From Verrucomicrobiales bacterium (GTDB lineage Bacteria > Verrucomicrobiota > Verrucomicrobiia > Limisphaerales > JAYPXF01), in assembly GCA_002715965.1 (NCBI GenBank), contig PBAL01000007.1, positions 21,331-85,330 of the forward strand: a DNA stretch of 64,000 nt. Reading direction: 5' to 3'. The notes under the pieces were generated by a model. The model was not told where the DNA came from. It searched no databases and worked only from the letters and a program-made list of their open reading frames with translations. Positions 1 to 9,161 of this stretch are shown piece by piece (the first letter of the stretch is position 1; each line of letters begins with the position of its first letter). The translations under genes and the position numbers were made by a program.

Positions 1-346
1 TGCGAATCTCTGTGTATTCCTTGGTGCCGGACATGGGCGAGAGGTCGTTGTCCAAATCGTAATTCAGCTCGATGCCATCAAAACCCGCGTCCTTCGCCAA
101 TTGAAGGCATCGCTTTAGATCCATCCGATCCGGATAAGGAAACGCCCACTGATTGATGGACTTCTTCATCTTGCTGTATCGCTTGGGCGAGGAACGGAGT
201 TCATCCGACGGTTTGTTCTGCGCCTGGGCTGCGCCAGTGGCGGTCGCAGCTGCAGCCGCCATCAATCCGCCGGTCTTGAACACATCACGTCGGCTGATCG
301 AAGAATTGGGGCGGGGGATGAGAGATTCGGGAGTTTCGCCTTGCAT
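1..346 (-). CDS. Tat-exported sugar phosphate isomerase/epimerase, N-terminal part
   Basis: Only the first 115 codons are inside the window; the gene runs off the left edge. The ATG at 344-346 opens a protein with a twin-arginine-like signal (SISRRDVFKTGG) followed by an Ala-rich hydrophobic stretch and an AQAQ cleavage region, so export by Tat is likely. After residue 58 the sequence KKSINQWAFPY and LAKDAGFDGIELNYD match the first strand and helix of the xylose-isomerase-like TIM barrel (hydroxypyruvate isomerase/sugar phosphate epimerase group). PVC bacteria carry many such secreted family members. The substrate cannot be told from the N-terminus. It is divergent from the following plus-strand genes. 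Confidence 0.75.
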   Translation of the reverse strand, partial: MQGETPESLIPRPNSSISRRDVFKTGGLMAAAAATATGAAQAQNKPSDELRSSPKRYSKMKKSINQWAFPYPDRMDLKRCLQLAKDAGFDGIELNYDLDNDLSPMSGTKEYTEIR

Positions 347-455
347 GTTGGCCCCGTTATAAACCTCACCTTTCCCAACACAACTTCGAACTACAACCCA
401 GGAGGTGATTCTTCGTGGGGTGGGGAATTCCTGCCTGGCTTCGGCTCCGTCCGGT

Positions 456-705
456 TGGGGCAAGGACGGTAAACAAAAGCACAACGTGCTCTTCACGCTG
501 CCGGGAATCACTCCGGAACAGGTGATCAAACAGCTTCCCCCGGCCAAACCTAACATTGAGACGATTTCGGTCAGCAAGCACGCTGTCTTCTGGTCGATCT
601 CGAAGAAACAGCAGACGAAGACCAGCAAGGCACTTGTCAGATGGGTAGCCTCAACCTGGAATCAAGCGATTGCCAACCACCAAACCACGATCATTCATGC
701 CACAT
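456..705 (+). pseudogene. DUF1697-like gene remnant (C-terminal part)
   Basis: The reading frame through 456-705 gives KHNVLFTLPGITPEQVI, then SVSKHAVFWSISKKQQTKTS and ANHQTTI. This resembles the C-terminal half of DUF1697 proteins (a 'V.FL' strand, a 'v.g.e.yw....k...sk' segment and a 'tirn..Tt.kl' ending). The N-terminal half is missing, no convincing start precedes it, and the conserved end looks scrambled around 640-690, so I read it as a decayed fragment. It runs straight into the next gene in another frame. The family assignment is from memory of the motif pattern and is only moderately secure. Confidence 0.4.
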
Positions 706-1176
706 CTCTACGACGGACCATTCGACGCCATCACCCAAGACGGCAAAGTGCTAATTCTCAAATGGAAGCCGGAGACGGCTTCGATGGAAACCAAACAGTT
801 CTTCGAGTCGATGGTGCGACTAGGCGAACTGACAATCGAGGCCGACGTGCACGGTATCCTCATCGACATCCTCGACTTCCGGCACAAGCCTACAGCGGAC
901 GTCATGGCTTTTCGCGAGGAGCACGTGATCCCGATCTACAACCAGACCGGGATCAAACGCATGGCGTTTCTGTTTCCAGGCGAAAGTCCCGGCGAAGCCA
1001 CGCAGGATGCGGGCGGCGATTACGAAGTCCAGCGGTTCACCTCCGAAAACGAAGCTTTGACCTGGGCTGGCAGAATGCCGAAATTCACCGAGTATCCGGG
1101 CGTGGATCACAACTGCTGGGACCGCGCCTATCGCGATCCGGAATTGATTCGGTGGTTGTTCGGGCAATCGCGCTGA
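697..1176 (+). CDS. SpoIIAA/STAS-like small cytosolic protein
   Basis: This 159-residue protein has no signal or membrane segment. Its pattern is a short beta hairpin (DAITQDGKVLILKWKPE), a helix, 'HGILIDILDFRHKPTADVMAFREEHVIP' and 'IKRMAFLFPG', which resembles the SpoIIAA-like/STAS fold family of unknown role found in environmental bacteria. It is close to that family's usual length. The ATG at 697 is chosen; a TTG at 670 in the same frame would add nine residues. No partner gene is adjacent: the upstream sequence is a remnant and the downstream genes are convergent. Function is unknown. Confidence 0.6.
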   Translation: MPHLYDGPFDAITQDGKVLILKWKPETASMETKQFFESMVRLGELTIEADVHGILIDILDFRHKPTADVMAFREEHVIPIYNQTGIKRMAFLFPGESPGEATQDAGGDYEVQRFTSENEALTWAGRMPKFTEYPGVDHNCWDRAYRDPELIRWLFGQSR

Positions 1177-1399
1177 GTGCTGGGAGTTGAAGAATTATTC
1201 CTGATTTAGTGCCAGCTGTATGCCCGTTTTGGGAGCGACGATGACCCGCACCTGGCGAAAACGCATCCGCATCAGCTCCGCCGTAGAACAAAGCTCGCTC
1301 TACATCAATGGAGCTTCAAGCTTCCCCATAATTACCCGCAGTAAGCATTGTCCCATTACCGATTCTGCAGCATTTGAATCGGAATGAATTCTCCCGCTC

Positions 1400-2788
1400 T
1401 TACGCGGTGTGAAGGGCTCGGTCGGTTACGGCCAAGGCGGCTTCCTTGATTGATTCAGAGAGGGTGGGATGGGCGTGGATGCAGCGGGCGATGTCTTCGC
1501 TGCTGGCTCCGAAGGTCATGGCAGCGGTGGCTTCCGCGATGAGGTCGCCGGCACGCGGGCCGATAATGTGCACTCCCAGAACCCGATCGGTTTTTTCGTC
1601 GGCGAGGATTTTGACGCGGCCGGTTGTGTCACCCAAAGCGTAGGCCCGGCCGTTGGCAGCGAAGGGGAAGATGCCTTTCTGATACGCGATGCCGAGTTCG
1701 TTCAACTGCTCCTCGGTCTTGCCGACGGTGGCGATCTCCGGGTGGGTGTAGACGATGCCGGGGATGGTGTCGTAATCCACATGACCGGGCTGGCCGGCGA
1801 TGTATTCGACGCAGGCAACACCTTCCTCTTCCGCCTTGTGGGCGAGCATGGGACCGCGGATGACGTCACCGATGGCGTAGATGCCTTCGACCGGCGTGCG
1901 GAATTGTTCGTCGACAGAAACGCGGCCGCGTTGGTCTGGCTCGAGGCCGATCGCGTCGAGCCCCAGACCTTCGGTATTGGCGCGTCGACCGACGGCGACG
2001 AGGACGCGGTCACATTGAACGGGGTCGGCGTCTTCGATCAGGACCTTGCAGGTTTTGCGGGCGGGTTTCACGCCCTGCACCTTGGATCCGAGGCGAAAGA
2101 TCAGGCCCTGCTTGGTGAAGACCTTTTGCGCTTCCTTGGCCACTTCCTCGTCCATGCCGGGCAGGATGCGATTGAGGTATTCGACGACGGTAACCTTGGC
2201 GCCGAGGCGCTGCCAGACAGAGCCGAGTTCCAGGCCGATGTAGCCCGCGCCAATCACCACGAGGTGTTTGGGAACCTCCGGGTAGGAAAGCGCTTCTGTG
2301 CTGGTGCCGACGAGATTGCCATCCAGTTCGATGCCGGGCAGGGAAACGGGTTGGCTGCCGGTGGCGATGATGACGTGCGGGGCTTTGAGTTGCTCGGTGG
2401 CGGATTCGCCCGGCACTTCGATTTCACCCGGCGCGAGGAATCGGCCATGGCCTCCGAATCGCTCGATCTTGTTTTGCTTCAGGAGCAACTGGACGCCTCC
2501 CGTGAGATTCTTCACGACCTGGTCCTTGCGCTTCATCATGGACGCGAGGTCGAGTTGTACCTCGCCGGTCTTCACACCGTGCGACGCGAGTTCGTGTCGG
2601 GCGGAGTGAAAGCGTTCGCTGGATTCCAAGAGCGCCTTGCTGGGAATGCAACCAACCCGGAGGCAGGTGCCACCGAGAGCCGGAGCTTTTTCCACCACGG
2701 CCACCTTCATGCCCAGTTGAGCGCCACGAATGGCGGCCACGTATCCGCCAGGTCCGGCGCCGATGACGATGAGATCGAATTCCTTCAT
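1400..2788 (-). CDS. lpdA: Dihydrolipoyl dehydrogenase (E3)
   Basis: This cytosolic FAD-dependent enzyme reoxidises dihydrolipoamide on the E2 subunit and reduces NAD+. Length is normal at 462 residues. The FAD-binding GAGPGGYVAAI motif is at the N-terminus, the redox-active disulfide lies in GGTCLRVGCIPSKALL (about residues 40-52), the NAD-binding GAGYIGLELG follows, then YAIGD, and the C-terminal HAHPTLSE carries the catalytic His. It starts 9 bp after the E2 stop and is the last gene of the odhA-odhB-lpdA operon, so it most likely serves 2-oxoglutarate dehydrogenase. It may be shared with pyruvate dehydrogenase if no other E3 is encoded elsewhere. Confidence 0.97.
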   Translation of the reverse strand: MKEFDLIVIGAGPGGYVAAIRGAQLGMKVAVVEKAPALGGTCLRVGCIPSKALLESSERFHSARHELASHGVKTGEVQLDLASMMKRKDQVVKNLTGGVQLLLKQNKIERFGGHGRFLAPGEIEVPGESATEQLKAPHVIIATGSQPVSLPGIELDGNLVGTSTEALSYPEVPKHLVVIGAGYIGLELGSVWQRLGAKVTVVEYLNRILPGMDEEVAKEAQKVFTKQGLIFRLGSKVQGVKPARKTCKVLIEDADPVQCDRVLVAVGRRANTEGLGLDAIGLEPDQRGRVSVDEQFRTPVEGIYAIGDVIRGPMLAHKAEEEGVACVEYIAGQPGHVDYDTIPGIVYTHPEIATVGKTEEQLNELGIAYQKGIFPFAANGRAYALGDTTGRVKILADEKTDRVLGVHIIGPRAGDLIAEATAAMTFGASSEDIARCIHAHPTLSESIKEAALAVTDRALHTA

Positions 2789-2797
2789 GGGAGCGGA

Positions 2798-4000
2798 TCA
2801 AAGTTCGAACAGAATCTTGGCCGGGTTTTCGACGAGTTCCTTGATGTGGCGAAGGAACATCACGGCTTCCCGGCCGTCCACGATCCGGTGATCGTAGCTG
2901 AGCGCGATGTTCATCATTGGACGAATGACAACTTCTCCGTCGCGGGCGACCGGTCGTTCCTGGATGGTGTGCATTCCCAGAATACCGGTCTGCGGCGGGT
3001 TGATGATCGGTGTGGAGAGCAGGGAGCCATACACACCGCCGTTGCTGATGGTGAAGGTGCCGCCTTCGAGTTCTTCTGGCAGCAGCTTGCTTTCCTTGGC
3101 GCGGGCGGCGAGGTCGGCGATCGTCTTTTCCACATCGGCAAAGCCCATTTGCTCGGCATTGCGCAAGGGTGGAACAACGAGACCGCGACCGGCGCCGATG
3201 GCGACGCCAATGTCGTAGTAGCGATGAAAAACAATGTCGTTACCGCGAATTTCGGCGTTGAGTTGGGGAATGTTCTTCAGGGCCTCAACGACGGCTTTCA
3301 CGAAGAACGACATGAATCCGAGTTTGACGCCGTGCTTCCCCTTGAACTTTTCCTGTACGTCACGACGAAGTTGCATGACCGTGCTCATGTCCACCTCATT
3401 GACGGTGGTGAGCATCGCCATCGATTGCTGCGCCTCGACCAGTCGCCGGGCAATCGTTCGGCGCAGCGGGGTCATCCGCACGACTTCGTCGGCGCGAGGG
3501 CTGGCTTCTGCGCTTGGTTCCGCAGGGGCGGCAGCCGGAGGAGGTGCCTTCTTGCCGCGCTCGATGTGGGCCTGCACATCTTCCTTAAGCAATCGTCCAC
3601 CGGGTCCGGTAGCCTTGACCTCATCGGCGCTCAAGCTGTGTTCGGTCAACAAACGCTGGGCTGCGGGCATCACGCGGGATTGGCCGCCAGCAGACGCGGC
3701 CTTGGCAGCGGACTTTTTCGCTGCTTTCTTCTTCGCCTTCTTCGTTTTGCCCTTAGCTGCGTCGCCCGCTTCGATGATGCCCAGCGCTTCGCCAACGGCG
3801 GCAGCTTCGCCAGCCTGCTTGAGGATCTTCCCCAAAACGCCGGCTACCGGCGCGGGAATGTCGATGGAAGCCTTCTCGCTGTCGATGACCACAACGGCTT
3901 CATCTTTGGCGACAGGGTCGCCTTCACTCTTCAGCCATTCGGCCACTTCGGCTTCGGAAACGGATTCGCCCAATGATGGGACTCGGATCTCGGTCGACAT
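2798..4000 (-). CDS. odhB: Dihydrolipoyl succinyltransferase (E2 of 2-oxoglutarate dehydrogenase)
   Basis: The 400-residue E2 core transfers the succinyl group from lipoamide to CoA in the TCA cycle. The start at 3998-4000 gives MSTEIRVPSLGESVSEAEV, the classic lipoyl-domain opening; the lipoylated Lys sits in DSEKASIDIP. A Lys/Ala-rich flexible linker follows, then a peripheral-subunit-binding domain (VMPAAQRLLTEHSLSADEV, GPGGRLLKEDV), a second Pro/Ala linker and the catalytic domain ending with SYDHRIVDGREAV, which carries the active-site His and Asp. It follows odhA by 43 bp and precedes lpdA by 9 bp, as expected for one transcript. Confidence 0.97.
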   Translation of the reverse strand: MSTEIRVPSLGESVSEAEVAEWLKSEGDPVAKDEAVVVIDSEKASIDIPAPVAGVLGKILKQAGEAAAVGEALGIIEAGDAAKGKTKKAKKKAAKKSAAKAASAGGQSRVMPAAQRLLTEHSLSADEVKATGPGGRLLKEDVQAHIERGKKAPPPAAAPAEPSAEASPRADEVVRMTPLRRTIARRLVEAQQSMAMLTTVNEVDMSTVMQLRRDVQEKFKGKHGVKLGFMSFFVKAVVEALKNIPQLNAEIRGNDIVFHRYYDIGVAIGAGRGLVVPPLRNAEQMGFADVEKTIADLAARAKESKLLPEELEGGTFTISNGGVYGSLLSTPIINPPQTGILGMHTIQERPVARDGEVVIRPMMNIALSYDHRIVDGREAVMFLRHIKELVENPAKILFEL

Positions 4001-4043
4001 AGTTTGTGTGGTTGGTTGATTAAATTCGCCGGTGACTCGGTCG

Positions 4044-6842
4044 TCAATCGTTGGCGGAAAATGCTTCATCCAGAATCTGCGCCTGCTCCAGTTTGTGAGC
4101 TGCGGCCGAACCCGTCGCCGGGCTCGCGGATTCAGCGCGGCTGACGAGGCGCACGGTTCGACGTTGGGTGAATTCTTCACTGAGATGTAGTCGCAGAAAA
4201 GCCCAGGCGCCCATGTTGACCGGCTCGTCCTGCACCCAATACATCGGCGTGCCTTCCGGATACGCCGACAAGGCGTCTTCCAACAGGTCCTCACGCCACG
4301 GGTAATATTGTTCCATGCGAACAATGGCGACATCCTTGATTTTGTTCTCGGCGCGATGCTTGTGCAGTTCGTAGTAGATCTTGCCCGAGCAAACGAGGAT
4401 GCGCCGTGGTTTCTTGATCTTCTTTTCATCGGCGATGACGCGCTGAAAGCCGCCCTCCGCGAGTTCGTCGAGGGTCGAGACACAATCCGGATGCCGCAAC
4501 AGACTCTTGGGCGTCATCACCACCAAAGGCTTGCGCCAGAGTCGCAGGCCCTGTCGCCGAAGCAGATGAAAATACTGGGCGGGTGTCGTGGGTTGGGCGA
4601 CCTGGATGTTGTCCTCGGCGCAAAGCTGAAGGAAACGTTCCAAGCGGGCGCTGGCATGTTCGGGTCCCATGCCTTCAAAGCCGTGCGGCAGCAGCAGAGT
4701 CAGCCCGGAGAGGCGTCGCCACTTGTCTTCGGCGCTGGTAATGAACTGGTCGATGATCACCTGGGCGACATTCACAAAGTCACCAAACTGCGCCTCCCAC
4801 ATGACCAATCCGTCCGGGCAATCCAGGCTGTAACCATATTCAAAACCGAGCACGCCGGCTTCGGACAAGGGACTGTTATGAATTCCCACCGGCGCCTGTT
4901 CTGGCGCAACGTGCTGCAACGGCATGTACACGGAGCCGTTTTCGTGGTCGTGCCAGACTGCGTGGCGTTGGCTGAACGTGCCGCGTTGGCAGTCCTGGCC
5001 ACTCAGCCGGATCCGCACGCCTTCCGCGGCCAGTGTTCCAAAGGCCAGGGCTTCGGCAGCGGCCCAGCTCAAGGGCATCTTTCCCTCGGCCATGCCGCGA
5101 ACCGAGTTTTGCAGACGCTTGAGTTTGGGGTGCGGATTGAAGTTGTCCGGCATCCGCGTGAGACTGTTGAGCATCTGCTCCAGGCTGCGGCGTTTGACGC
5201 CGGTCTTGACCTCGTCCGCTTCGGATTCCGGTCCGCCATGAAAACGGCTGCGCGCCCAGACTCCCTGCAGGGGCTGAGGGGGAGGGCGATAGGCGTCCTT
5301 GCGCGATTCCGAAAGGGCGTTCTCAAGATTCGTGCGCCGGCTTTCGGTGATCTCATCGGCTTCTTCACGGGAGATACCACCCAGTTTCAACAGGTGTTCC
5401 AAATATGCCTCGCCAACCGGCGGTCGCTTGGCGATGTCGCGGTAAAGCAATGGTTGAGTGAAGGACGGCTCGTCCGTTTCATTGTGCCCCAACCGCCGAT
5501 AGCCATACATGTCGATGACCACGTCTCGCTTGAATTCCCGGCGATAATCCATGGCGACTTCGAGACAATGCATCACCGCTTCCGGATCCTCACCGTTCAC
5601 GTGGAAGAGCGGTCCTTGGAGCATCCGGGCCACCTCGGTGGCGTAACGGCCCGACCGGCTGTCGTAGGGCGAGGTCGTGAAACCGATCTGGTTATTGACG
5701 ATCACATGCAGCGTGCCGCCCGTGGCATAGCCGTCCAATTGACTCAGGTTCAACGTCTCTTGGACGATGCCCTCGCCAATGAATGCCGCGTCGCCGTGGA
5801 TCAAAATCGCCATGCACTTTTCCCGCTGCCGATCATTGACGCGGTCCTGTTTGACGCGCACGCGACCGAGTGCCACCGGATTGATGAATTCCAGGTGACT
5901 GGGATTGAAACAAAGCGACAGGTGCACCTTGTTGCCATTGGCGGTCTCCCAATCGCCACTGTGACCAAGGTGATACTTCACGTCGCCTCCACCGAGATAC
6001 TTCTCGGGTTCATCGTCGTCGAATTCATGGAAAATGGCCGCCGGACTCTTACCTAGGATATTCGCCATCACGTTCAAGCGACCGCGATGAGCCATGCCAA
6101 AAACAATTTCACGAACGCCTTGGTCCCCGGCCTTCTCGATCGCCAGATCCAGCAGCGGCACCAACGTCTCGCAACCCTCAAGGGAAAACGATTTCGCTCC
6201 CAAGAACTTGCGGCGAATGAATTCCTCAAACACCACCGCATCCGACAGACGACTGAACACCCGCAACTGTTGTTCTCGCGAAAGCTCGATCTTGAGATGC
6301 GTGGTTTCAATCCTCCGCTGCAGCCAGCGACGAACCTTCAACGCGTCGATGTGCATGTACTGCGCACCGATCGATCGGCAATACGCGGTGCGCAGTTTGT
6401 CGAGAATCTCCCGCAGCTTCATGGGACCGGGCCAAAAAAGCGTTTCGCACCAGAACTCGCGGTCCATGTCCGCCTCGCTGAAACCGAAGTAAGCGGGATC
6501 CAATTCCGGCGGGGCGGAGGGCACGCGGCCGAGTGGATCGATCTTCGCCATGATATGCCCGCGCACACGGTAGGCCCGAACCAGCCGGTTCAGCCGTTCA
6601 GAAGCGCTTTCGGTGAGTGGCGACGTACCAGACGCAGTTGCTCCGCTCGCCCGAAATAGTCCGGGCGGTTCAAAGCTAGGCCGGGCTGTTTGCCCCTCCG
6701 CCCAATCGGCTGATTCCCCGTTCCCGGCGAAATACTCCCGCCACTCAGCAGGCACAGAATCGGGATCTTCCCGGAATTGATCGTGAATGGCCTCGATATA
6801 GGCGAGGTTCGCCCCATGAGGCGTCACTGAAGAGTTGTTCAT
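4044..6842 (-). CDS. odhA: 2-oxoglutarate dehydrogenase E1 component
   Basis: This thiamine-diphosphate-dependent decarboxylase of the TCA cycle has 932 residues from the chosen start. The ATG at 6840-6842 (MNNSSVTPHGANLAYIEAIH) lines up with the start of typical SucA proteins; an ATG at 6888-6890 would add 16 residues. Visible motifs are the N-terminal E2-binding segment (FREDPDSVPAEWREYF), GMAHRGRLNVMANILG, the thiamine-diphosphate site (GDAAFIGEGIVQETLN with VNNQIGFTT) and SGQDCQRGTFSQRHAVWHD. Near the C-terminus, PHGFEGMGPEHASARLERF is intact. It heads the odhA-odhB-lpdA operon; the promoter should lie in 6843-7121. Confidence 0.97.
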   Translation of the reverse strand: MNNSSVTPHGANLAYIEAIHDQFREDPDSVPAEWREYFAGNGESADWAEGQTARPSFEPPGLFRASGATASGTSPLTESASERLNRLVRAYRVRGHIMAKIDPLGRVPSAPPELDPAYFGFSEADMDREFWCETLFWPGPMKLREILDKLRTAYCRSIGAQYMHIDALKVRRWLQRRIETTHLKIELSREQQLRVFSRLSDAVVFEEFIRRKFLGAKSFSLEGCETLVPLLDLAIEKAGDQGVREIVFGMAHRGRLNVMANILGKSPAAIFHEFDDDEPEKYLGGGDVKYHLGHSGDWETANGNKVHLSLCFNPSHLEFINPVALGRVRVKQDRVNDRQREKCMAILIHGDAAFIGEGIVQETLNLSQLDGYATGGTLHVIVNNQIGFTTSPYDSRSGRYATEVARMLQGPLFHVNGEDPEAVMHCLEVAMDYRREFKRDVVIDMYGYRRLGHNETDEPSFTQPLLYRDIAKRPPVGEAYLEHLLKLGGISREEADEITESRRTNLENALSESRKDAYRPPPQPLQGVWARSRFHGGPESEADEVKTGVKRRSLEQMLNSLTRMPDNFNPHPKLKRLQNSVRGMAEGKMPLSWAAAEALAFGTLAAEGVRIRLSGQDCQRGTFSQRHAVWHDHENGSVYMPLQHVAPEQAPVGIHNSPLSEAGVLGFEYGYSLDCPDGLVMWEAQFGDFVNVAQVIIDQFITSAEDKWRRLSGLTLLLPHGFEGMGPEHASARLERFLQLCAEDNIQVAQPTTPAQYFHLLRRQGLRLWRKPLVVMTPKSLLRHPDCVSTLDELAEGGFQRVIADEKKIKKPRRILVCSGKIYYELHKHRAENKIKDVAIVRMEQYYPWREDLLEDALSAYPEGTPMYWVQDEPVNMGAWAFLRLHLSEEFTQRRTVRLVSRAESASPATGSAAAHKLEQAQILDEAFSAND

Positions 6843-7121
6843 TCTGAGATGATCTGTCGAATCCGCTTTTCCGTGTGCGGGGGGCATCATGAATCTTTCT
6901 GCGGCATCTGCCAAGTTTGTTGCCGATCTGGGCGAGCAATTAATGTTGGACTTGCTTGAGGGGACCGCCCAAACGCGCGTCCCAGAAGAAGGCCGCCAAG
7001 AAGAAAAGCGTAAAGCTGCTCACCGCGGTCATCCGCTCTTCGAATCGACGGCCAAGGCCGGCTGGTGTCCTTCCACGTCCTGACCCGCGCCGTTCAGATC
7101 AACTTCTTCTGCGGTTCAAAT

Positions 7122-7535
7122 CTAAATCCCGTTCCACCCCTCCCAGGCAAAAAAGCCCCCAACTCCCGCTGGCTCAAGTTCGACGAAAATGAGGTAACGG
7201 CGCGACAGTCGAACTTCTCCACCCGCCAGTATCACCTCCACTCGTTGATCCAGCACGGGTAACAGATAGAGCGACTGGCTCAGAAGCAGCAGAGCCGCCA
7301 ATCCGAACGTCACTCCGACAAACCGGCCAGGGCGTGCCTTCAGCAGCGCGATCGCCACGAGCGCGCAGATGACCAACTCGACCAGGTTCATGGCGTGAAA
7401 AACCACCTTGCCGATCCCCAACGCCATGGGCAGCGTCATGTTGGGAGCGGTGAATTTGACGGGAGCCTCGATGAATGAAATCCCGAGGATGATTCCGATC
7501 CAGATAAAAAGAGCTATGGCGACGAAATGCTTCAT
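7122..7535 (-). CDS. Small four-helix inner-membrane protein, unknown function
   Basis: The ATG at 7533-7535 gives 137 residues with four predicted membrane helices: the N-terminal FVAIALFIWIGIILGISF, then a segment after 'HAMNLVELVICALVAIALL', then VGVTFGLAALLLLSQSLYLL, plus a weaker first-loop hydrophobic stretch (MALGIGKVVF). The tail is charged and ends in a Trp-rich patch. The general look recalls DUF4149-like small membrane proteins, with a conserved-looking 'SFIEAPVKFTAPNM' loop, but I cannot name it. It is divergent from the plus-strand secreted protein and lies upstream of odhA on the same strand, separated by 279 bp. Confidence 0.65.
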   Translation of the reverse strand: MKHFVAIALFIWIGIILGISFIEAPVKFTAPNMTLPMALGIGKVVFHAMNLVELVICALVAIALLKARPGRFVGVTFGLAALLLLSQSLYLLPVLDQRVEVILAGGEVRLSRRYLIFVELEPAGVGGFFAWEGWNGI

Positions 7536-7687
7536 TGATGGCCGGGATTGTTGGTCCGGGAAATCGAGGTTACAACGCCAAGGTTCCGAAACAGGTATCC
7601 AAGGGCAAAGGACCGTTAGAAATTTGCAATCTGCCGACATTGTTTCCGCTTCGAATGACAGGTGATCGCCGCGATTCTAAGCCCATC

Positions 7688-8359
7688 ATGAACAAAGCCA
7701 GATTCATCAGCAGGGTCATTACCCTCGCCGCACTCGTCTTCGTCTCCAGACTGCAGGCAGACACCCTGCTGCTCGAGGTGAACGCCAATGTTCGCTCGAA
7801 GCAGATCGATATTCCCGAGAAATACTCAGACCTGAACGAGTCCTTTGACAAGATTCCGGGTAACGGCGATTTCCGCCTGCGGGTGATCGTGCCGAACTTC
7901 GAAAAGTATGCGAAGGGCACGCACACCATCGAATTGAATGTCGGCAATTCCCTGAACTACGGCCGAAACCGCGACAAGAAGGACAAGATCAAGACCCCGG
8001 GACTGGCGGTCTCATTGTTCAGCAAGATGCTTGGAAATCTGGAAGGCGTGAGCACGCGCGTTCCTGGCGGTCGCGTCGTGTTGCCGGACGAAACCCAACT
8101 CGCCGACATCGGAACGATCACTATCAAAGACGGTGCCGTCACCGGCTTCAAGTATGGCTGGGTCAAGGAAGGCAATCCGGGAACCGAGAGCATCAATCGC
8201 TACCTGGTCGGCCGCAAAAAGTTCCCGGTGCGCATCACTTCGATCACGGTGGACTCCGAATCCTTCTCACCGCCGAAGAAATATGGCGACCTGCTCCTGG
8301 TCAGCAGCCTGGAAACGGATGTCAAAATAACGATGAAAGACGCGAAGGCGGACAAATAA
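7688..8359 (+). CDS. Secreted hypothetical protein
   Basis: The ATG at 7688 opens a signal peptide (MNKARFISRVITLAALVFVSRLQA) followed by 200 residues of a beta-rich, Lys-rich soluble protein, so a periplasmic or extracellular location is likely. Total length is 223 residues. Segments such as TLLLEVNANVRSKQIDI and FRLRVIVPNFEKYAKG suggest an immunoglobulin-like or jelly-roll sheet, but no catalytic motif is apparent. The next gene on the same strand (periplasmic HMA protein) starts 114 bp later and may be cotranscribed. I do not recognise the family. Confidence 0.65.
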   Translation: MNKARFISRVITLAALVFVSRLQADTLLLEVNANVRSKQIDIPEKYSDLNESFDKIPGNGDFRLRVIVPNFEKYAKGTHTIELNVGNSLNYGRNRDKKDKIKTPGLAVSLFSKMLGNLEGVSTRVPGGRVVLPDETQLADIGTITIKDGAVTGFKYGWVKEGNPGTESINRYLVGRKKFPVRITSITVDSESFSPPKKYGDLLLVSSLETDVKITMKDAKADK

Positions 8360-8473
8360 TTCCTGCTTCGTCGCCTTTCACGAGTTCACCCGCTCTCATT
8401 CTACCTGACGGCGTGACTCCAGCTGGATGGCTCGTCCTTGCCATTTCGCCTGCTGTCCGGAAGATTCCCAGTC

Positions 8474-8794
8474 ATGAAGACATCCGCCATCCTTGCTTTG
8501 TTGTCCCTGCTGCTGCTCACACCCGTAATCTCCCGGGCCGACGACCAGAAAGGAAAATTTGTCACGCACACCTTCAGTGTTCCCGGCATGAAGTGCAAAG
8601 GCTGTGTCACCGATCTCCAGTTCGACCTCGAAGATCTCAAGGCCGTCAAATCCGCCAAGATCGTGTTCGACGAGAAACAGGTCACCGTCGTCCACAATGC
8701 GAAGAGCCTGAGCGCCAAGCAGTTGATCAAAGTGATCAAGAAATCCGGTTTCGAAGCCAAGCTCCTGCCGAAGAAGGCGAAGCAAAAAAACTGA
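8474..8794 (+). CDS. Periplasmic heavy-metal-associated (HMA) domain protein
   Basis: The 106-residue product begins with a signal peptide (MKTSAILALLSLLLLTPVISRA) and contains one HMA domain. The metal-binding motif is GMKCKGC (Cys41 and Cys44), inside the usual first-loop context SVPGMKCKGCVTDLQFDL. Such ferredoxin-like domains bind Cu(I) or related soft metals. The signal peptide separates it from cytosolic CopZ chaperones and points to periplasmic metal handling or sensing. The C-terminus is Lys-rich. A second exported HMA protein is encoded at 45453-45875. Confidence 0.8.
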   Translation: MKTSAILALLSLLLLTPVISRADDQKGKFVTHTFSVPGMKCKGCVTDLQFDLEDLKAVKSAKIVFDEKQVTVVHNAKSLSAKQLIKVIKKSGFEAKLLPKKAKQKN

Positions 8795-8879
8795 CGGCGA
8801 ACACGGCCATCATGCCAAACCGGGCAGCGGTTTGTTTGTCACTCCGTTGAAGTCTTTCGCTTCGTCACCGGTCTTGAGT

Positions 8880-9161
8880 TCAGGAACGGAAGCGTTCGAG
8901 CCGGGCGTAGAGCTTGACGTATTCGGCCTTGCGTAATCGCTCCTTCCAAACGCCGATGAACTCGTATCGCTCCCGGTCAAATCCCCGGGCTTCAACCTTC
9001 TCCAGTTCGTTCTCAAGCTTGGACGTGGGCAGGGAATTTCCGCCAATCAAGATGGATGCAATCGTGAGAGTTCCGAATACAGCGCCGATTAAGAGAACGA
9101 GAAGAAGCTTTCTCTTCCCGCGTGGTTGCTGAGTTGGTTCGGTGGCTTCGATCCGTGGAGA
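8880..9161 (-). other. In-frame single-helix membrane ORF directly after the algD-like stop, no normal start
   Basis: Directly after the UAG that ends the AlgD-like gene (9162-9164), the same frame stays open for 93 codons to a TGA at 8880-8882. The encoded sequence looks like a real protein: a polar lead (SPRIEATEPTQQPRGKRK), a hydrophobic helix (LLLVLLIGAVFGTLTIASIL), then an amphipathic charged region (SKLENELEKVEARGFDRE, VWKERLRKAEYVKLYARL). No ATG, GTG or TTG lies before the helix; the only unusual candidate is an AUC at 9150-9152. It could be a C-terminal extension reached by UAG read-through, a gene with a rare start, or a gene that lost its start. Confidence 0.5.

Noticed and set aside
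1469..3976. 835-codon open frame on the plus strand opposite lpdA and odhB
   Set aside because: It is antisense to two genes with full catalytic motifs; its composition is the mirror of high-GC codon bias and it shows no domain.
4308..6056. 582-codon plus-strand frame opposite odhA
   Set aside because: Shadow of the E1 gene; no start context or motif.
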